This document shows positions 16,501 through 23,716 of a stretch of 42,020 nt of DNA, one piece after another. The first letter of the stretch is position 1; every line of letters starts with the position of its first letter. Source of the DNA: CAYWGR01 sp964458015 (GTDB lineage: Bacteria > Planctomycetota > Planctomycetia > Pirellulales > Thermoguttaceae); NCBI GenBank assembly GCA_964458015.1, contig CAYWGR010000022.1:1-42020 (forward strand), in the 5' to 3' direction. Both the position numbers and the translations under genes were made by a program. The notes under the pieces are model-generated. The model was not told where the DNA came from, did no database searches, and worked only from the letters and a program-made list of their open reading frames with translations.

Positions 16501-17429
16501 ACGCCGCCGGGAAGATGTCGGATCTGGCCGCGACAAACGATCTCGGAATAATGTTGTTTAAAGTATCGGGCAACCGTGGCCGCCTGTTCCTTGGAAGCGA
16601 CGCCAAGATACACGGCATAGGCCGATCCCCAAAGGTCCGGTTCTTTGCATTGCACGGTGGCCGCGCGGAAAAGCCCTACATTGGCATCCCAGAAAACCGT
16701 GCGAATGCTTGCCGCCGTGCGATCCGCTTCCGCTCGCCAATGCTTGGCATCGTCAGGGCGCTGGGCTGCGTCAAGCAGATCGGCCAATTGGCGCGATGCT
16801 TCGCAATAGAGCAGCGACGTAAACAGTTCGTCACCCTGTTTGCGCACCGTATCCGTGAAACCGTAAGGGCAACGGTCGTATCCGCCCGGCTTGATCTGAA
16901 CAAGCCCATTGGCTGGATTACGAGGTACGGCATTGAGAGCCTTGATGAGCTGGTCGGCACATTGCTTGGCCAACGCGGCATCTTTCGTGCGTTGATAGGC
17001 TTGCCAAACTACAGCTACGGTGAATTGCGAACCGTCGGCCACGGGATGGTCGCCCATGCCGCCCATGCCGGGCTTGTAGATCGGCGTACCATCGAACTTA
17101 ATGCAATCGACGCAAGCGCCATCGGCACGCTGCCCACCGAGAAATACGCGGCAGGCGTCGGTCAATTCTTTATTGTTGAACGCCTCGTTGCATCCCTCGA
17201 CCATGTAGGCATAGTCGCGAAGCCAAAAGGCATCGTAACCGCCGCCTACCTGCGGCGGGAAAGCGGCCGTGCCGTCTTTCATCGCCCGACGGGAGGCCGG
17301 AATCATCTCTTTCGACTTGTTTTGCAACCAGGCAGTGCATTCCTCGACGGTTTGCGGTTCCCGGGCCTCGACAACAGCACAAAAGAGCGTTGCCAATGGA
17401 ATCGCGATGAATGCAAAGAGGCGTATCAT
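13587..17429 (-). CDS. Large secreted two-module glycosidase-like protein with inserted discoidin-like domain
   Basis: A 1280-residue exported protein. Signal peptide: MIRLFAFIAIPLATLFCAVVEA. Residues about 25-410 look like an (alpha/alpha)6 six-hairpin glycosidase module (DAFWLRDYAYM, VADGSQFTVAVVWQAY, NGGFWATPTGWFVY). A beta-rich region covers about 415-715. From about 720 a TIM-barrel of melibiase/GH36-like character begins (ALYLDPGWDTGFATF, LKVSLHTPLASW). It is interrupted by a F5/8 type C (discoidin) domain at about 820-975 (NLALLPSAKVNASS ... FDEIEVYEN) and resumes at about 1010 with VVYLMYDGDWYQGG (Asp1031/Asp1033, nucleophile candidates), LIEMHDMLMGG and FELMWNPMED. A beta-sandwich ends the protein. 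The substrate is unknown; probably a complex polysaccharide. It lies in an operon between a LamG/PEP-CTERM gene and DUF1559. Confidence 0.75.
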   Translation of the reverse strand: MIRLFAFIAIPLATLFCAVVEAREPQTVEECTAWLQNKSKEMIPASRRAMKDGTAAFPPQVGGGYDAFWLRDYAYMVEGCNEAFNNKELTDACRVFLGGQRADGACVDCIKFDGTPIYKPGMGGMGDHPVADGSQFTVAVVWQAYQRTKDAALAKQCADQLIKALNAVPRNPANGLVQIKPGGYDRCPYGFTDTVRKQGDELFTSLLYCEASRQLADLLDAAQRPDDAKHWRAEADRTAASIRTVFWDANVGLFRAATVQCKEPDLWGSAYAVYLGVASKEQAATVARYFKQHYSEIVCRGQIRHLPGGVYWEAACPKDEYQNGGFWATPTGWFVYTLDLVDSTLADRIVFELVRELRRNGYAEWVFGEKRGVQNYLANVALPIAGIQKMLERRKAAGVAVAVPVIQRELSNAGYHLAVRSIMDQVEVTLDDKKAGFRAADGSYFYRAQRRIGKQTTTHYGLEGVSVDVAGARLTIRGQLAGVGVEHTFDLPADRPIMEERIAFYNGGNEPAAIENFASGMVRIVTDATGKVLPEFATDRFVAVPFRAKPDEGKPFYNDFSAADLVDKKGYEIRVKYDLQYDRTPADQRQSEGWAWTHGANTLGIFKFDQENMQWSVLATQKENKEASLRFGGAVMIDGEPSALGRMQPGQTVKLGVTRYQTVTGGYDNAMYAFRSFIDENGCHFPKGFNPPVHWEQLYDMEGAWDDRLHRYTKAIVEKEAQKGVAYSCEALYLDPGWDTGFATFLWGEQWLGPRKAFVEEMKSKYGLKVSLHTPLASWMSINWPMGPQIAPDGYPRESLRKPPILPEAARQNSVPSLDQGRRNLALLPSAKVNASSVLADGNNPLHKVPHLNNGWYGNRESWICKTVSGWAEIDLGSAYKISRVRLSNDVAKEYSDRKAMDYRILAATAYDADSNAPGWKTLEQVTGEPLSGKREFAFAPCDARWIRVQILKSEPNASCEPRFDEIEVYENDPLAEKDVAAWQAQAHRAPSPNMKSGASTICMGSKAYLDEAAKRLLANCADGVVYLMYDGDWYQGGCEDTTHGHPVPFTKEDHFRACLELSRRVHEKYPNVLIEMHDMLMGGCNPRNTPVYYKYGLPGSYDENWGFELMWNPMEDITSGRARSLYYYNLGCNVPVYLHIDLRKDMPGLPVLWWYASTCRHLGIGGTHKDPAVVAAQQAAMRKYHAWDRFFKRGEFYGIQEEIHLHALPEENAFTVNVFNLSDQKRTVGGSVALERMGLKGNRLEAGPDSIGTLENGEWKVSRELPPWTAEVYFVRIAK

Positions 17430-17486
17430 GGTACATACCCAGGTCAGCGGTGAACAAACGGATGGAAAGCGACGTTATTTTATGAT

Positions 17487-17565
17487 CCCCCTCTCCCGCA
17501 AGCGGGAGAAGGGGAAAGTTCGATCCTTGTCAACAAGGAAAGCGATGGTTAAACCGCCGCTTTCC
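17487..17565. other. Three consecutive hairpins in the spacer between LamG and glycosidase genes
   Basis: The 159-bp spacer has three inverted repeats. CCCCCTCTCCCGC (17487-17499) pairs with GCGGGAGAAGGGG (17502-17514), CCTTGT with ACAAGG (17525-17538), and GGAAAGCG (17537-17544) with CGCTTTCC (17558-17565). None is followed by a long T run on the minus strand. They could act as a processing or partial-termination site that lowers glycosidase expression relative to the first gene. The GC-rich one resembles a dispersed palindromic repeat. Confidence 0.55.
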
Positions 17566-17588
17566 AACAATTAATCTTATCAGACGCC

Positions 17589-19082
17589 TTATCGCTTACG
17601 CCAGGCGTAGGCCAACAGTCCAACGATGCCCATGATCAGCAAAGTAATGGTGGACGGTTCGGGAATGGCTGAAGAATAATTATCTTTGACCTGATTGTAG
17701 GTCAGGGCTTGGTTATACAATGCCACGTCATCGATCGTGCCATCGAAAAATATGCCGGCGTCATGATGTTTTCCAATCAAGAAACCATCGCTGGTATTCA
17801 ACGCCCAGGTAACGGTTTGATCAATGACCGGCGTTAGCCATGTGCCGTCCACGTTGACATACATGGAAACCTTCGCTCCGTTGGCGTCATTCGTACCGGT
17901 CTTCGTCAGTACGGCATAAACGTTCTTCCCGATGGAATCCGCGCCCAGATCAATCCCGAATGCGCCACCCCACGCAATCCCGGAATTCATAAAATAGAGC
18001 ATGTTGGCATTTGTGCCAGAGGATTCATCGCCAAAAGTAAGAATAGCACAGCTATCCTTGCCAACGTTGTTCGAAAAAACCGTTGCCGCATTCGTAGCGG
18101 AATCGCGGATGAACGAACATTCAACGGTCCAATCGCCCTTGAAAAGGTTTGCGGTGCTTCCGTCCGAGGCTGTAGTCTGATCGAGTCCCGAGCCGGAAAC
18201 AAACTGCTGCGACGAGACACTGAAATGGGCGGCCGTGTTGGAATCGTTACCGATCAGCCCCGCGTGATCCACCTTGCCAGTTGAACTTGGGTTATACGTG
18301 CCATTGAGCGTCGAGCCCGCGGTTCCGCTGTTGACGGCCGTTGTGGCTCCGGCCGCTTCGCCTAATCGCCAGTAGCCGACCGCACCCTTGTTGGCCACCT
18401 TCGCGGCATAGGAAGTGTTGACTTCGATTTCGTCGATACAAGTGCCGGTATTCCCGCCACCGCTTTGACTTTCAACATAGGGTACGACGATTCTCAAGCC
18501 GGTTGCCTGGACCGAAGAATTCAGATTAAACTGCTGACGATGGCTATCGTCGCCGCTGAGGGTAATGGAACCGATCGTCGTCCAAGCCGAGTCGGCGGTG
18601 GTCTTGTCCACCGTCGTGGCCGTTGTCACTTGAACATAATAGGTTCCGTTGGAACGATCGGTATAGTAAGTGCTGCCGCCATTGTCGTTCGTAAGATTAT
18701 CGCGGCCGATGGAAAAATTATAGACTTGATTCGAACCGCCGAACGCAACTCCCGCGAAACCCCTCGTGACCGTGGAACTGCCAAGGTTAATGTCTTGTGC
18801 CGATTGTCCGATCCAGCTATTGCTGTTGCCGAAAAGGCCGTCGTTCAAATGGACAATCTGATGCGATTCATAACCGCCATTGTTGATCACATCGATGGCA
18901 AAAGCAGTGGAACCGCTTGCCGAGGCTAAGTTGTCGGCAACTGAATTGACGCTTGATGGTTGCGCCGGCCCCGTAACGCCGGTCCAGTAGAAGTAATCCG
19001 AGTTGACCACCACGCTTGCATGGCAGATAGCGGCGAAACAGACCGCCAACGCGATGCCCGAGACACCATGTTTCGCTCTCAT
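17589..19082 (-). CDS. LamG-domain PEP-CTERM surface protein (large)
   Basis: A 497-residue exported protein. Signal peptide: GIALAVCFAAICHA. The N-terminal half (about 25-220) is a discoidin-like beta-sandwich (HLNDGLFGNSNSWIGQ, GFAGVAFGGSNQVYNF, GLRIVVPYVE, CIDEIEVNTSY). The second half (about 235-465) is a LamG fold (AVGYWRLGEAAG, DWTVECSFIRD, FDGTIDDVALYNQALTYNQV). It ends with a PEP-CTERM signal (AIPEPSTITLLIMG, helix, YAWRKR). ATG 19082 is preferred over 19088 because AAGGAG is then 8 nt away instead of 2. It is the first gene of the glycosidase operon and has the promoter at 19446-19419. It may anchor or target the polysaccharide substrate; this is inference. Confidence 0.9.
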   Translation of the reverse strand: MRAKHGVSGIALAVCFAAICHASVVVNSDYFYWTGVTGPAQPSSVNSVADNLASASGSTAFAIDVINNGGYESHQIVHLNDGLFGNSNSWIGQSAQDINLGSSTVTRGFAGVAFGGSNQVYNFSIGRDNLTNDNGGSTYYTDRSNGTYYVQVTTATTVDKTTADSAWTTIGSITLSGDDSHRQQFNLNSSVQATGLRIVVPYVESQSGGGNTGTCIDEIEVNTSYAAKVANKGAVGYWRLGEAAGATTAVNSGTAGSTLNGTYNPSSTGKVDHAGLIGNDSNTAAHFSVSSQQFVSGSGLDQTTASDGSTANLFKGDWTVECSFIRDSATNAATVFSNNVGKDSCAILTFGDESSGTNANMLYFMNSGIAWGGAFGIDLGADSIGKNVYAVLTKTGTNDANGAKVSMYVNVDGTWLTPVIDQTVTWALNTSDGFLIGKHHDAGIFFDGTIDDVALYNQALTYNQVKDNYSSAIPEPSTITLLIMGIVGLLAYAWRKR

Positions 19083-19541
19083 ACTCATAACTCCTTTTCA
19101 GAAAAGAATAAGAACCGCGCCGAAAGGCCCCCGAAAGAAATCTTCTGTAAAGGTGCATTACCGTTGAACGATGCTAGGGATATCTTCAACACTTATTGTA
19201 ATTAGGGCCCTCCTTGATTTTTTGGAAAAAACGCCCCCTGACCTATCAAGTCGAGAGAATTGTTACATCGCAGAAATTCTCTAGCTCCAACTCAATCTCC
19301 TATTCTCGGCATCAACCGCTTGGCGTCCGAACGCCCGGATTGAAACACCTTTCCAAAAGGAACGGCTGCCGGGAAGATTTGGCCATATCTTCCAAGCACA
19401 CGGCCTCACGCACAGTGCATTATGCATAATCCGTAGTTTTTGTCAAGCACCATCAAGCCGTATTTCTGGCAACATGCAATACCACCATGCCCCTAACTTG
19501 CGGGGTGTCTATGAACGCAAACGGGCCATGGCTTCCTGGCC
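19083..19541. other. Long leader and intergenic region upstream of the glycosidase operon
   Basis: 459 bp without a supported gene. It holds the near-consensus promoter at 19419-19446 and then a leader of about 330 nt. The leader has a few short repeats but no riboswitch class that I recognise. Confidence 0.45.
19419..19446 (-). promoter_or_regulatory. Near-consensus sigma-70 promoter of the LamG-glycosidase operon
   Basis: On the minus strand a perfect TTGACA (19446-19441), a 16-bp spacer and CATAAT (19424-19419, five of six). The -10 box lies in a perfect 12-bp palindrome, ATTATGCATAAT (19419-19430), which could also be an operator. Transcription would start near 19411, about 330 nt before the ATG at 19082. 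Confidence 0.65.
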
Positions 19542-21260
19542 TCATATACCCCGGATTCTGCGACGGACGCTGATGCCCATCTCGCCGCTAAAGATGTTTT
19601 GGAATCGGGAGTTCAGGTCGCCAAGGCCGGTAAGGCCCAGATCGTTTTCAACGACCGTGGAAAAATCGATCTGATCGACAGCCTTGGGATTAAGAAGCCA
19701 AAGATCATCGAATGGCATTGTGGGACGCATTCCGCTTATGGAAGTCGCGAAACCTAAGGTCGAGCTGGTGTGGATCAAGCTGTTGGAAAGACCCGAGAAG
19801 TTCGTGCCGATCTGTCCTGAGAGTGAACTGGTAAGCCCGCCCAAGACAAATTGGACCTGCAAGAGCTGGGCCACGGCGGCGGCTTCCACGCTATTGGCTA
19901 CCCAGCCCAAGATCGCGTCTTCGGTGAACGGTTGCAATTCGGCCAATGTTTTAGCGGAAGCAGTATCGGCCATTACAACAACTTCGAGCGTCTCCATGCC
20001 ATGTAGATTTGCCTGGACATGGCTCCAGCGGTCGGAGAAAGCCCAACTATAGGCGTCCGAATGGCCGGTGATGATTTGGGCGTATTGGTTGTAGAAAATA
20101 TGTTTCGGCTGGAGAAACTCGAATGCGCGGGGCGAATGCCACCAGTATTTGCTGGATTCCTGACCAAAGGGAATTCCCGTATTCGGATCCTTGGTTTCGC
20201 TGGCCATGAAGCCGAGATTGAAACCAGCCAACACATCACGAACGGCGGCTCCGTAAACGTCGTTCTTCGCAAAGCTGTCTGCATTTCCATCGACAGTCCA
20301 GGGAAGATTGCCCAAGTAGATGCCTTTGAGCAAATTGGCGGCCGAAATCAAGATCGTGTGGTTGGCGCCGGGCCAACGACCGCCGCCTACCTTTTCACCG
20401 CCACCGATCATCTTCAAGCCGCCGTCGGGCATGACGGTCGCTTGAAAGTAGTATCTTTGCGTTTGTTGGGAAGGCGTTGAACCATTGCGGGAATAAATAT
20501 CTTCAATCGTCGTATGGTTGTGTATCGGAGTACCCTGCGTTTGCCATACTTTAACTGCGTCGATGTACGGTTTCATCGATAGGTAGTGCGACGCACAGGA
20601 AAGCGTCGTCGTGTGCGGGCTAAGCACACGCAGAAAATTGCCGTTGTATTTCTGCAACACTTCAGTGCTGTTGCCGGCCAAGGCGGCCAAACTGGTTGTC
20701 AGGGCATTCGCTGAAATACGGTACGTCAGCCTGTCTACCGGCGTCGTCGAACCGCTTTTGTACGTGTTGATCTTCAGTGGAATCGCAAAATAATCGACGG
20801 CCGTCAGATTCGCAACGCTATGCACATCGGCATCGCTAAAGGTCAGCTCGATTTTGTCGTGCCGTACTTTGTAGCTTGGAATGCTGGGATTCACCATTTC
20901 GGGCTCGCCCACGCCGGAAACGCCGTCGCCCAAGGAAACGAAAACGCGGCCGCCGGTATAGCTGACAATGTGAATCGGCCCTTTCAGCTCGCTGATCGAA
21001 TAGGAGTGGTTGAGCGCGACGGGCTTGCCGCCGTCATAGGTGGCGTTCAGAGTTCCACCGAAAAAAGACACGTAGACATTCGATGTATTGTAGTTCGGGT
21101 TTTCAATCTGAAAAGCGAGGTTCAATCCGCTCAATGCCATGCGAGCTTCGAGACATTCCACTCGCAATACAGTTGTTTTGGGCCGAGAACGGGTATTCTC
21201 GGCATTGCGAGGAATGCGGTATCCGAACCATCCCATCGTCGTTCGTTTTCGGTTCGACAT
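19542..21260 (-). CDS. Exported GH64/thaumatin-like superfamily protein
   Basis: A 572-residue protein. The N-terminus is basic and carries ECLEARMALSG (about residues 35-45), the short motif that marks many exported planctomycete proteins (Planc_extracel type) and replaces a standard signal peptide. The next part resembles glycoside hydrolase family 64 beta-1,3-glucanases: NVYVSFFGG, GGRVFVSLGDG, MVNPSIPSYKVRHDKIELTFSD and VDYFAIPLKIN follow the order of that fold. The middle contains a W-P-G-A-N-H and W-A-F-S-D-R-W-S-H stretch. The active-site residues cannot be assigned with confidence. Start ATG 21260 is preceded by AGGGGG. It could degrade or bind beta-1,3-glucan outside the cell. It follows the Ehr operon on the same strand after 177 bp, most likely as a separate unit. 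Confidence 0.68.
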   Translation of the reverse strand: MSNRKRTTMGWFGYRIPRNAENTRSRPKTTVLRVECLEARMALSGLNLAFQIENPNYNTSNVYVSFFGGTLNATYDGGKPVALNHSYSISELKGPIHIVSYTGGRVFVSLGDGVSGVGEPEMVNPSIPSYKVRHDKIELTFSDADVHSVANLTAVDYFAIPLKINTYKSGSTTPVDRLTYRISANALTTSLAALAGNSTEVLQKYNGNFLRVLSPHTTTLSCASHYLSMKPYIDAVKVWQTQGTPIHNHTTIEDIYSRNGSTPSQQTQRYYFQATVMPDGGLKMIGGGEKVGGGRWPGANHTILISAANLLKGIYLGNLPWTVDGNADSFAKNDVYGAAVRDVLAGFNLGFMASETKDPNTGIPFGQESSKYWWHSPRAFEFLQPKHIFYNQYAQIITGHSDAYSWAFSDRWSHVQANLHGMETLEVVVMADTASAKTLAELQPFTEDAILGWVANSVEAAAVAQLLQVQFVLGGLTSSLSGQIGTNFSGLSNSLIHTSSTLGFATSISGMRPTMPFDDLWLLNPKAVDQIDFSTVVENDLGLTGLGDLNSRFQNIFSGEMGISVRRRIRGI

Positions 21261-21365
21261 GGCGCCCCCTGTTGTCGAATTCTTCAGCCAACCGAAAAAC
21301 CGAACCAAGATGCAGCAACGGACCGACCGAGTCAATCCATTCGCTCTCTATACAACTTTACCTTA

Positions 21366-21404
21366 CAGGGCAACGGCGGTCGGGGACATGCCTCTACTGC
21401 CCTG
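21366..21404 (-). terminator. Hairpin after the Ehr-like operon
   Basis: CAGGGCA (21366-21372) pairs with TGCCCTG (21398-21404). It lies about 33 bp past the last gene of the operon on the minus strand. No clear T run follows, so a terminator is only possible. Confidence 0.35.
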
Positions 21405-21436
21405 ATAGCGGGATCGCTTGGTCTATGACGATCCAA

Positions 21437-22225
21437 CTACGGCCGGGTAGAGGCATTCTCTTGAATGCGTCCGAGAAGTTTCAGCAAACCGTCGAGGATG
21501 GTCAGCGGATGCGGGGGGCAACCGGGCACGAAAAGATCGACCGGCAGCACGTCGGTCGCGCCATTGTGGACTTCGGTATGATCGAGATAGGGTCCACCGG
21601 AAATCGCACAAGCTCCCACGGCAATGACCAGTTTTGGCCAGGGTACGGCTTCATAAGTTTTCTGAAGACCGAGCCGCATGTTTTCGGTGACGGGGCCGGT
21701 AATCAGCAGACCGTCGGCGTGACGCGGCGAGGCGACGAACTGGATGCCGAATCGTCCTAGATCCCACGCCGGCGTGCCGAGCACGTTCGTATCCGCTTCA
21801 CAAGCATTGCAACCGCCGGCGCTGACTTGACGCAGTTTGAGCGACCGGCCGAAAAGATTTTGAGTTGCGGTATTTAAAGCGAATGCCGCCTGTTGTTCCT
21901 TGGCGGAAAGGAGCAAATCCTCGCGTTGCGAAGCAGCCAGTTGATAATCTTGCGTGAATACGATTGCGCCCGACTCGCAAGCTTTTTCGCAGGCGCGGCA
22001 GAACAGACACCGGCCGAGATCCAATTGGATGCCGGAACCATTCGACGAAAATGCAATAGCATCGGTCGGACAAACCGCTCGGCATCGTCCGCATTGGTCC
22101 TTGCATTTTGCGGTGTCGATCCGAGGCCGGCCGGCAAATCTCGCGGGCAACTCAGGCGCGGGGCCCTCGGGATACCGCATGGTGCGATATCCTTGTTTCC
22201 ATCTGGCTAGAAGCACGTCGAACAT
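21437..22225 (-). CDS. Ferredoxin-NuoB fusion, small subunit of Ehr/Hyf-like complex (HyfH+HyfI type)
   Basis: A 262-residue iron-sulfur protein that joins two subunits usually made separately. Residues about 35-95 hold a two-cluster ferredoxin: C41-x3-C45-x2-C48-x3-C52-P and C73-x2-C76-x2-C79-x3-C83. The first cluster has one residue more than the usual CxxC spacing, and the second lacks the usual Pro. Residues about 125-250 are the NuoB/hydrogenase small-subunit fold with four ligands for the proximal [4Fe-4S] cluster: C139 and C142 (GGCNACE), C206 (VGACAISGG) and C236 (VPGCPPHP). It would carry electrons from a soluble donor towards the interface with the large subunit. It is the last gene of the operon, 12 bp after the large subunit. 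Separate NuoI-like and NuoB-like genes are normal in hyf and hyc operons. Confidence 0.88.
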   Translation of the reverse strand: MFDVLLARWKQGYRTMRYPEGPAPELPARFAGRPRIDTAKCKDQCGRCRAVCPTDAIAFSSNGSGIQLDLGRCLFCRACEKACESGAIVFTQDYQLAASQREDLLLSAKEQQAAFALNTATQNLFGRSLKLRQVSAGGCNACEADTNVLGTPAWDLGRFGIQFVASPRHADGLLITGPVTENMRLGLQKTYEAVPWPKLVIAVGACAISGGPYLDHTEVHNGATDVLPVDLFVPGCPPHPLTILDGLLKLLGRIQENASTRP

Positions 22226-22237
22226 GATAGCTACCCG

Positions 22238-23716
22238 CTAGAGATCGTGACCGCAGTAAGAAAGATTGAAACTTTTGTTGCACAAGGGAAAATCGGAAAT
22301 TTGCTGTTCTCGCAACGCCACGGCCAAGCCGAACCAGTTGTGGAACGACGGATCAACGGCTTTATACACGGTGAAACGGCCGTCGCCGTCGGTCATGGCC
22401 ACATGGCAAATCTCGCCTCGCCAACCTTCGACCAGAGCCACGGTTGCCCGATCGGCAGCCAATTCATGGGACGATTCGAGCGTAGCGCCCGCGGGGAACG
22501 AATCGAGCAATTCTCCGATGAAGGCCAACGATCGTTGTATTTCGAGCCAGCGGACATAGGCCCTGGCAAACACGTCGCCGGTATGCCAAACGGAGACGGG
22601 AATATGCGCTAGGCGATAGATGCCATAGGGGAAATCGTGCCGCACATCGCAAGCCATGCCGCACGCGCGAGCGGCAATGCCTACCAGCCCCAGTTGCCGA
22701 CATATTTCCGGCGTTATTCGCCCGACGCCGTCGAATCGGGCCATGACCGAGGGCGTTTCCCAAAGCAATTCCACCGCCGAGTGAACATCTTTTACGACCG
22801 CATCGAGACGCCGACGCAATTGGTCGATTATTGTCGCGTCCAAATCGAAGGCCGCTCCGCCGGGACGAATGAGTCCCCGGCCAAAACGATTGCCGCAGAT
22901 CAGGGCCGTCATGTTCAATACGTCGCCGCGAATGCGTCCGCAATAGGACATGGTGGGCAGAAAACCGACATCGCCCGATAAGGCTCCCAGATCGCCGATG
23001 TGATTGGCCACTCGTTCCAATTCGAGCGTAAGACCGCGGATCGCTTGCCCACGGGCGGGCACTCGCGAGACGCTCAATGCTTCGATAGCGCGGGAGAATG
23101 CCGTGGCATGGCTTGTCGTGGTGTCGCCGGCCAGCGTTTCCATGTAGTGAATGGATCGCAAATTTGGCCCGCCCTGCATGGCCCGCTCGATGCCGCGGTG
23201 TTGGTAGCCCAGCGAAATTTCAAGATGATGCACGGTTTCGCCGTGGCATTGGAACCGGAAATGCCCCGGCTCGATGATGCCGGCGTGGACCGGTCCGACA
23301 GCGACCTCATGGACCTCTTCGCCCGCCATTAGAAAGAAATCAGTTTTGCCGCAGACATGCGGTTTGGGAAAACGCACCGGTTTTAACCAAGGATGCCCGA
23401 GCGGTTCGATGCCGTGTTGTTCGAATATCTCCCGCTCAAACAGATGGGCCTGGGGACACTCGGGCGTCAGTGCGGGATACTGCCGGCCGACTTCGGACGC
23501 GACAACTGCCAAATTGCCTTCCTCCGCGTGGGCCAATACGGCAAAAAGATGAAAGACCTCGCTCTTGATACGGTAAGCGAATAATGCGGTAAGCCGCGCG
23601 CCGGCCCGGAGTTCCTCGACAACGACTTGTCGAAAATCGTCGATTGGAAGCACGGGACATTCTGCCCGCGAAAAAGCGTGGCCGTTATGAACGATAAGCA
23701 TGCGATTGCTGGTCAT
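22238..23716 (-). CDS. NuoC-NuoD-like large subunit of Ehr-type complex (HyfG/HycE family, NiFe ligands lost)
   Basis: A 492-residue protein. A NuoC-like domain (about 1-120; VFHLFAVLAHAEEGNLA) is fused to a NuoD/hydrogenase large-subunit domain (GPVHAGIIEPGHFRF, EISLGYQHRGIERAM, LELERVANHIGDLG). This matches HycE/HyfG in architecture. The L1 motif that should be RxCGxC reads E193-T-L-A196-G-D-T199, so both cysteines are gone while His203 remains. The C-terminal L2 motif DPCxxC is replaced by FNLSYCGHDL (483-492), with one off-position Cys. A NiFe site as in true hydrogenases is therefore very unlikely. The start is ATG 23716, which overlaps the TAA of the preceding gene (TAATG) and has GGGGG upstream; the frame stays open further up inside that gene. 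Confidence 0.88.
   Translation of the reverse strand: MTSNRMLIVHNGHAFSRAECPVLPIDDFRQVVVEELRAGARLTALFAYRIKSEVFHLFAVLAHAEEGNLAVVASEVGRQYPALTPECPQAHLFEREIFEQHGIEPLGHPWLKPVRFPKPHVCGKTDFFLMAGEEVHEVAVGPVHAGIIEPGHFRFQCHGETVHHLEISLGYQHRGIERAMQGGPNLRSIHYMETLAGDTTTSHATAFSRAIEALSVSRVPARGQAIRGLTLELERVANHIGDLGALSGDVGFLPTMSYCGRIRGDVLNMTALICGNRFGRGLIRPGGAAFDLDATIIDQLRRRLDAVVKDVHSAVELLWETPSVMARFDGVGRITPEICRQLGLVGIAARACGMACDVRHDFPYGIYRLAHIPVSVWHTGDVFARAYVRWLEIQRSLAFIGELLDSFPAGATLESSHELAADRATVALVEGWRGEICHVAMTDGDGRFTVYKAVDPSFHNWFGLAVALREQQISDFPLCNKSFNLSYCGHDL

Noticed and set aside
16464..17453. A 329-codon open frame antisense to the large glycosidase gene
   Set aside because: No recognisable fold; arises from the codon bias of the real gene on the minus strand. 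The frames at 13524-14246 and 15300-16202 are rejected for the same reason.
22238..23716. Annotation as a true NiFe hydrogenase (hydrogenase 4 or formate hydrogenlyase)
   Set aside because: The L1 and L2 cysteine motifs are not present; only the family membership remains.
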